A stretch of 33,562 bases of DNA from Prevotellaceae bacterium UBA1746 (GTDB lineage: Bacteria > Bacteroidota > Bacteroidia > Bacteroidales > Bacteroidaceae). Position 1 is the first letter of the stretch; every line of letters starts with the position of its first letter. Made by a program: the position numbers and the translations under genes. The notes beneath the pieces were generated by a model, which was not told where the DNA came from, ran no database searches, and saw nothing but the letters and a program-made list of their open reading frames with translations. This document shows positions 32,345 through 33,562 of the stretch, piece by piece. The DNA lies in contig DCHS01000022.1 of NCBI GenBank assembly GCA_002314875.1, positions 54,085 to 87,646 on the forward strand, given 5' to 3'.

Positions 32345-33262
32345 ATGGAAAAGTTCGAACTTCATATTTTAGGCTGCGGAAGTGCTCTCCCAACGCTCAA
32401 GCATGCACCAAGTTCCCAGATTATCAATCTGCGGGACAAACTTTTTATGATAGACTGTGGCGAAGGAACACAGGTACAGATGCGACATACAGGCTTGCAT
32501 TTCTCGCGTTTGAATCATATTTTCATTTCTCACCTTCACGGTGACCACTGTTTTGGTCTCATCGGACTCATTTCAACCTTTGGAATGATGGGAAGAACTG
32601 CCCAATTACACCTGTATAGTCCAGGTACTATGTTAGAGCAGATACTGAAGCCTCAATTGGAATTCTTTTGCAAGGATATGGCTTACGAAGTGGTTTTCCA
32701 TTCTTTCTCTCCAAATCACTCAGAAACAATCTATGATGACAGAAGTGTGACCGTCAAGACTTTGCCATTGAAGCATAACGTTCCTTGCTGTGGCTTCTTC
32801 TTTGAAGAAAAGCCTCAGTTACCCCATATCCGGAAAGATATGATTGATTTCCTGAAAATTCCGATTTTCGAAATCAATCGTATCAAAGCCGGCGGTGACT
32901 GGACGGATACTGAAGGAAAAATCTGGAAACACGAGCAACTTACCATCCCAACTCCTCCCGGCCGCAAATATGCTTACGTCAGCGATACCATGCCCAACGA
33001 GAAACTGATTGATATTATCAGCGGTTGCGATTTACTATATCACGAGGCTACATTTGCAGAAAACGAAAAGGCCAGGGCTAAGGAGACGAATCACAGTACA
33101 GCACGCCAAGCTGCAGAGTTTGCAGTAATGGCTCAGGTGAAAAAACTAGCCATCGGTCATTTCTCTGCCCGCTATGATGATGACAAGATTCTCCAAAAAG
33201 AGGCAAAAGATGTCTTCCCAAATGTCATTTTGTGCCATGAAAAGATGAAAATTGTACTCTGA
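32345..33262 (+). CDS. rnz: Ribonuclease Z
   Basis: This is a metallo-beta-lactamase-fold endonuclease that trims the 3' ends of tRNA precursors. It has 305 residues, the usual length of the short (ElaC) form. The zinc ligands are visible: SHLHGDHCFG with H63, H65, D67 and H68; H144 in LKHNVPCCGFFFEE; D214 in YVSDT; and H272 in IGHFSARY. The exosite arm is the segment around residues 155-195. Both tRNAs in this window lack an encoded CCA (where visible), which is the case in which RNase Z processing is needed. The leader is very short. Confidence 0.95.
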   Translation: MEKFELHILGCGSALPTLKHAPSSQIINLRDKLFMIDCGEGTQVQMRHTGLHFSRLNHIFISHLHGDHCFGLIGLISTFGMMGRTAQLHLYSPGTMLEQILKPQLEFFCKDMAYEVVFHSFSPNHSETIYDDRSVTVKTLPLKHNVPCCGFFFEEKPQLPHIRKDMIDFLKIPIFEINRIKAGGDWTDTEGKIWKHEQLTIPTPPGRKYAYVSDTMPNEKLIDIISGCDLLYHEATFAENEKARAKETNHSTARQAAEFAVMAQVKKLAIGHFSARYDDDKILQKEAKDVFPNVILCHEKMKIVL

Positions 33263-33309
33263 TTGTTTATTTTTACTAAAATATTGGCGCAGTATTGCGA
33301 ATTTATGCG

Positions 33310-33317
33310 TAAATTTG
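33310..33317 (+). promoter_or_regulatory. Probable -7 element of ilvE
   Basis: TAAATTTG lies 72 nt before the ATG of the next gene. A TTG occurs 23 nt upstream, wider than the usual 19-21, so the -33 assignment is weak. Confidence 0.5.
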
Positions 33318-33389
33318 CGCGAAATTTATAGTTCTAATTTCATTAGACTTCCAAAAGAACATTAACAACACATAAAAAATAGACTAACT

Positions 33390-33562
33390 ATGAACGAAAT
33401 TGATTGGGCCAACATTGGTTTTGGCTACATGCACACAGATTACAACGTTCGTTGCTACTATCGCAATGGCAAGTGGGGCGAAATTGAAGTATCCTCTGTA
33501 GAAACCATCAATATCCATATGGCAGCAACCTGTCTGCACTATGGTCAGGAGGCTTTCGAAGG
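33390..33562 (+). CDS. ilvE: Branched-chain amino acid aminotransferase (partial, 5' end)
   Basis: Only the first 57 codons lie in the window. The residues MNEIDWANIGFGYM, then GEIEVSSVETINIHMAATCLHYGQEAFEG-like text at the end, match the start of the class IV PLP aminotransferases that make valine, leucine and isoleucine (the YGQ-E-FEG element is highly conserved). The catalytic lysine is beyond the edge. The ATG at 33390 follows a promoter-like element by 72 nt. Confidence 0.88.
   Translation, partial: MNEIDWANIGFGYMHTDYNVRCYYRNGKWGEIEVSSVETINIHMAATCLHYGQEAFE

Noticed and set aside
1..33562. Mobile element, prophage, CRISPR or defence system
   Set aside because: No transposase, integrase, phage structural gene, terminal inverted repeats or spaced repeat array was seen on either strand.

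Overview
The window looks like chromosomal DNA of a Bacteroidales bacterium, most likely Prevotella or a close relative. The evidence is: promoters of the Bacteroidetes type (TTTG, about 19-21 nt, then TAnnTTTG) in front of several transcription units; no clear Shine-Dalgarno sites; and a typical gene set (C10 peptidase with a 'DLSGRR...NGKK' tail, a long six-SLBB export protein, RNase Y next to ZapA, monofunctional aspartokinase next to LysA). No phage, insertion sequence, CRISPR array or defence island was seen.

Layout. 1-24: 5' end of a tRNA on the minus strand, cut by the window edge. 204-3994 (minus): galactose operon galM - MFS sugar permease - galK, with its own promoter and a terminator hairpin. 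4051-4311 (plus): tRNA-Ser(GGA) with promoter and terminator, followed by an acyltransferase-3 membrane protein, an ABC-F ATPase and a umuD-umuC error-prone polymerase pair preceded by a perfect 35-bp tandem repeat. 9317-14936 (plus): a tightly packed seven-gene unit (YgbA-like cysteine-rich protein, alpha/beta hydrolase, YbhE-type lactonase, SemiSWEET, threonine aldolase, Gate-domain membrane protein, and a shortened GH27 alpha-galactosidase relative), then a secreted C10 cysteine protease, an FKBP isomerase, proC and a nitroreductase, ending in a strong hairpin.

19171-24918 (minus): apparent five-gene unit reading 214-aa unknown protein - short coiled-coil protein - zapA - rny - SLBB export protein, with one good promoter at its head and one terminator at its tail. 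25018-26025 (minus): nagB as a single gene with promoter and terminator. 26046-27634 (minus): htrA/degQ. 27719-32256 (minus): ftsE - lysC - lysA - hemW. 32322 onward (plus): rnz and the start of a branched-chain aminotransferase gene.

Most of the window is ordinary housekeeping DNA, and I did not find a convincing new defence or mobile system. The points most worth a second look are: the GH27 relative, which has lost its nucleophile region but is still translationally coupled to its neighbour; the palindrome over the -7 element of the ygbA-headed operon; the tandem repeat and competing hairpins before umuDC; a nine-G tract inside hemW; and the operon linking an unknown protein to ZapA, RNase Y and a polysaccharide exporter. 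All family assignments rest on motif recognition by eye; no database search was run.
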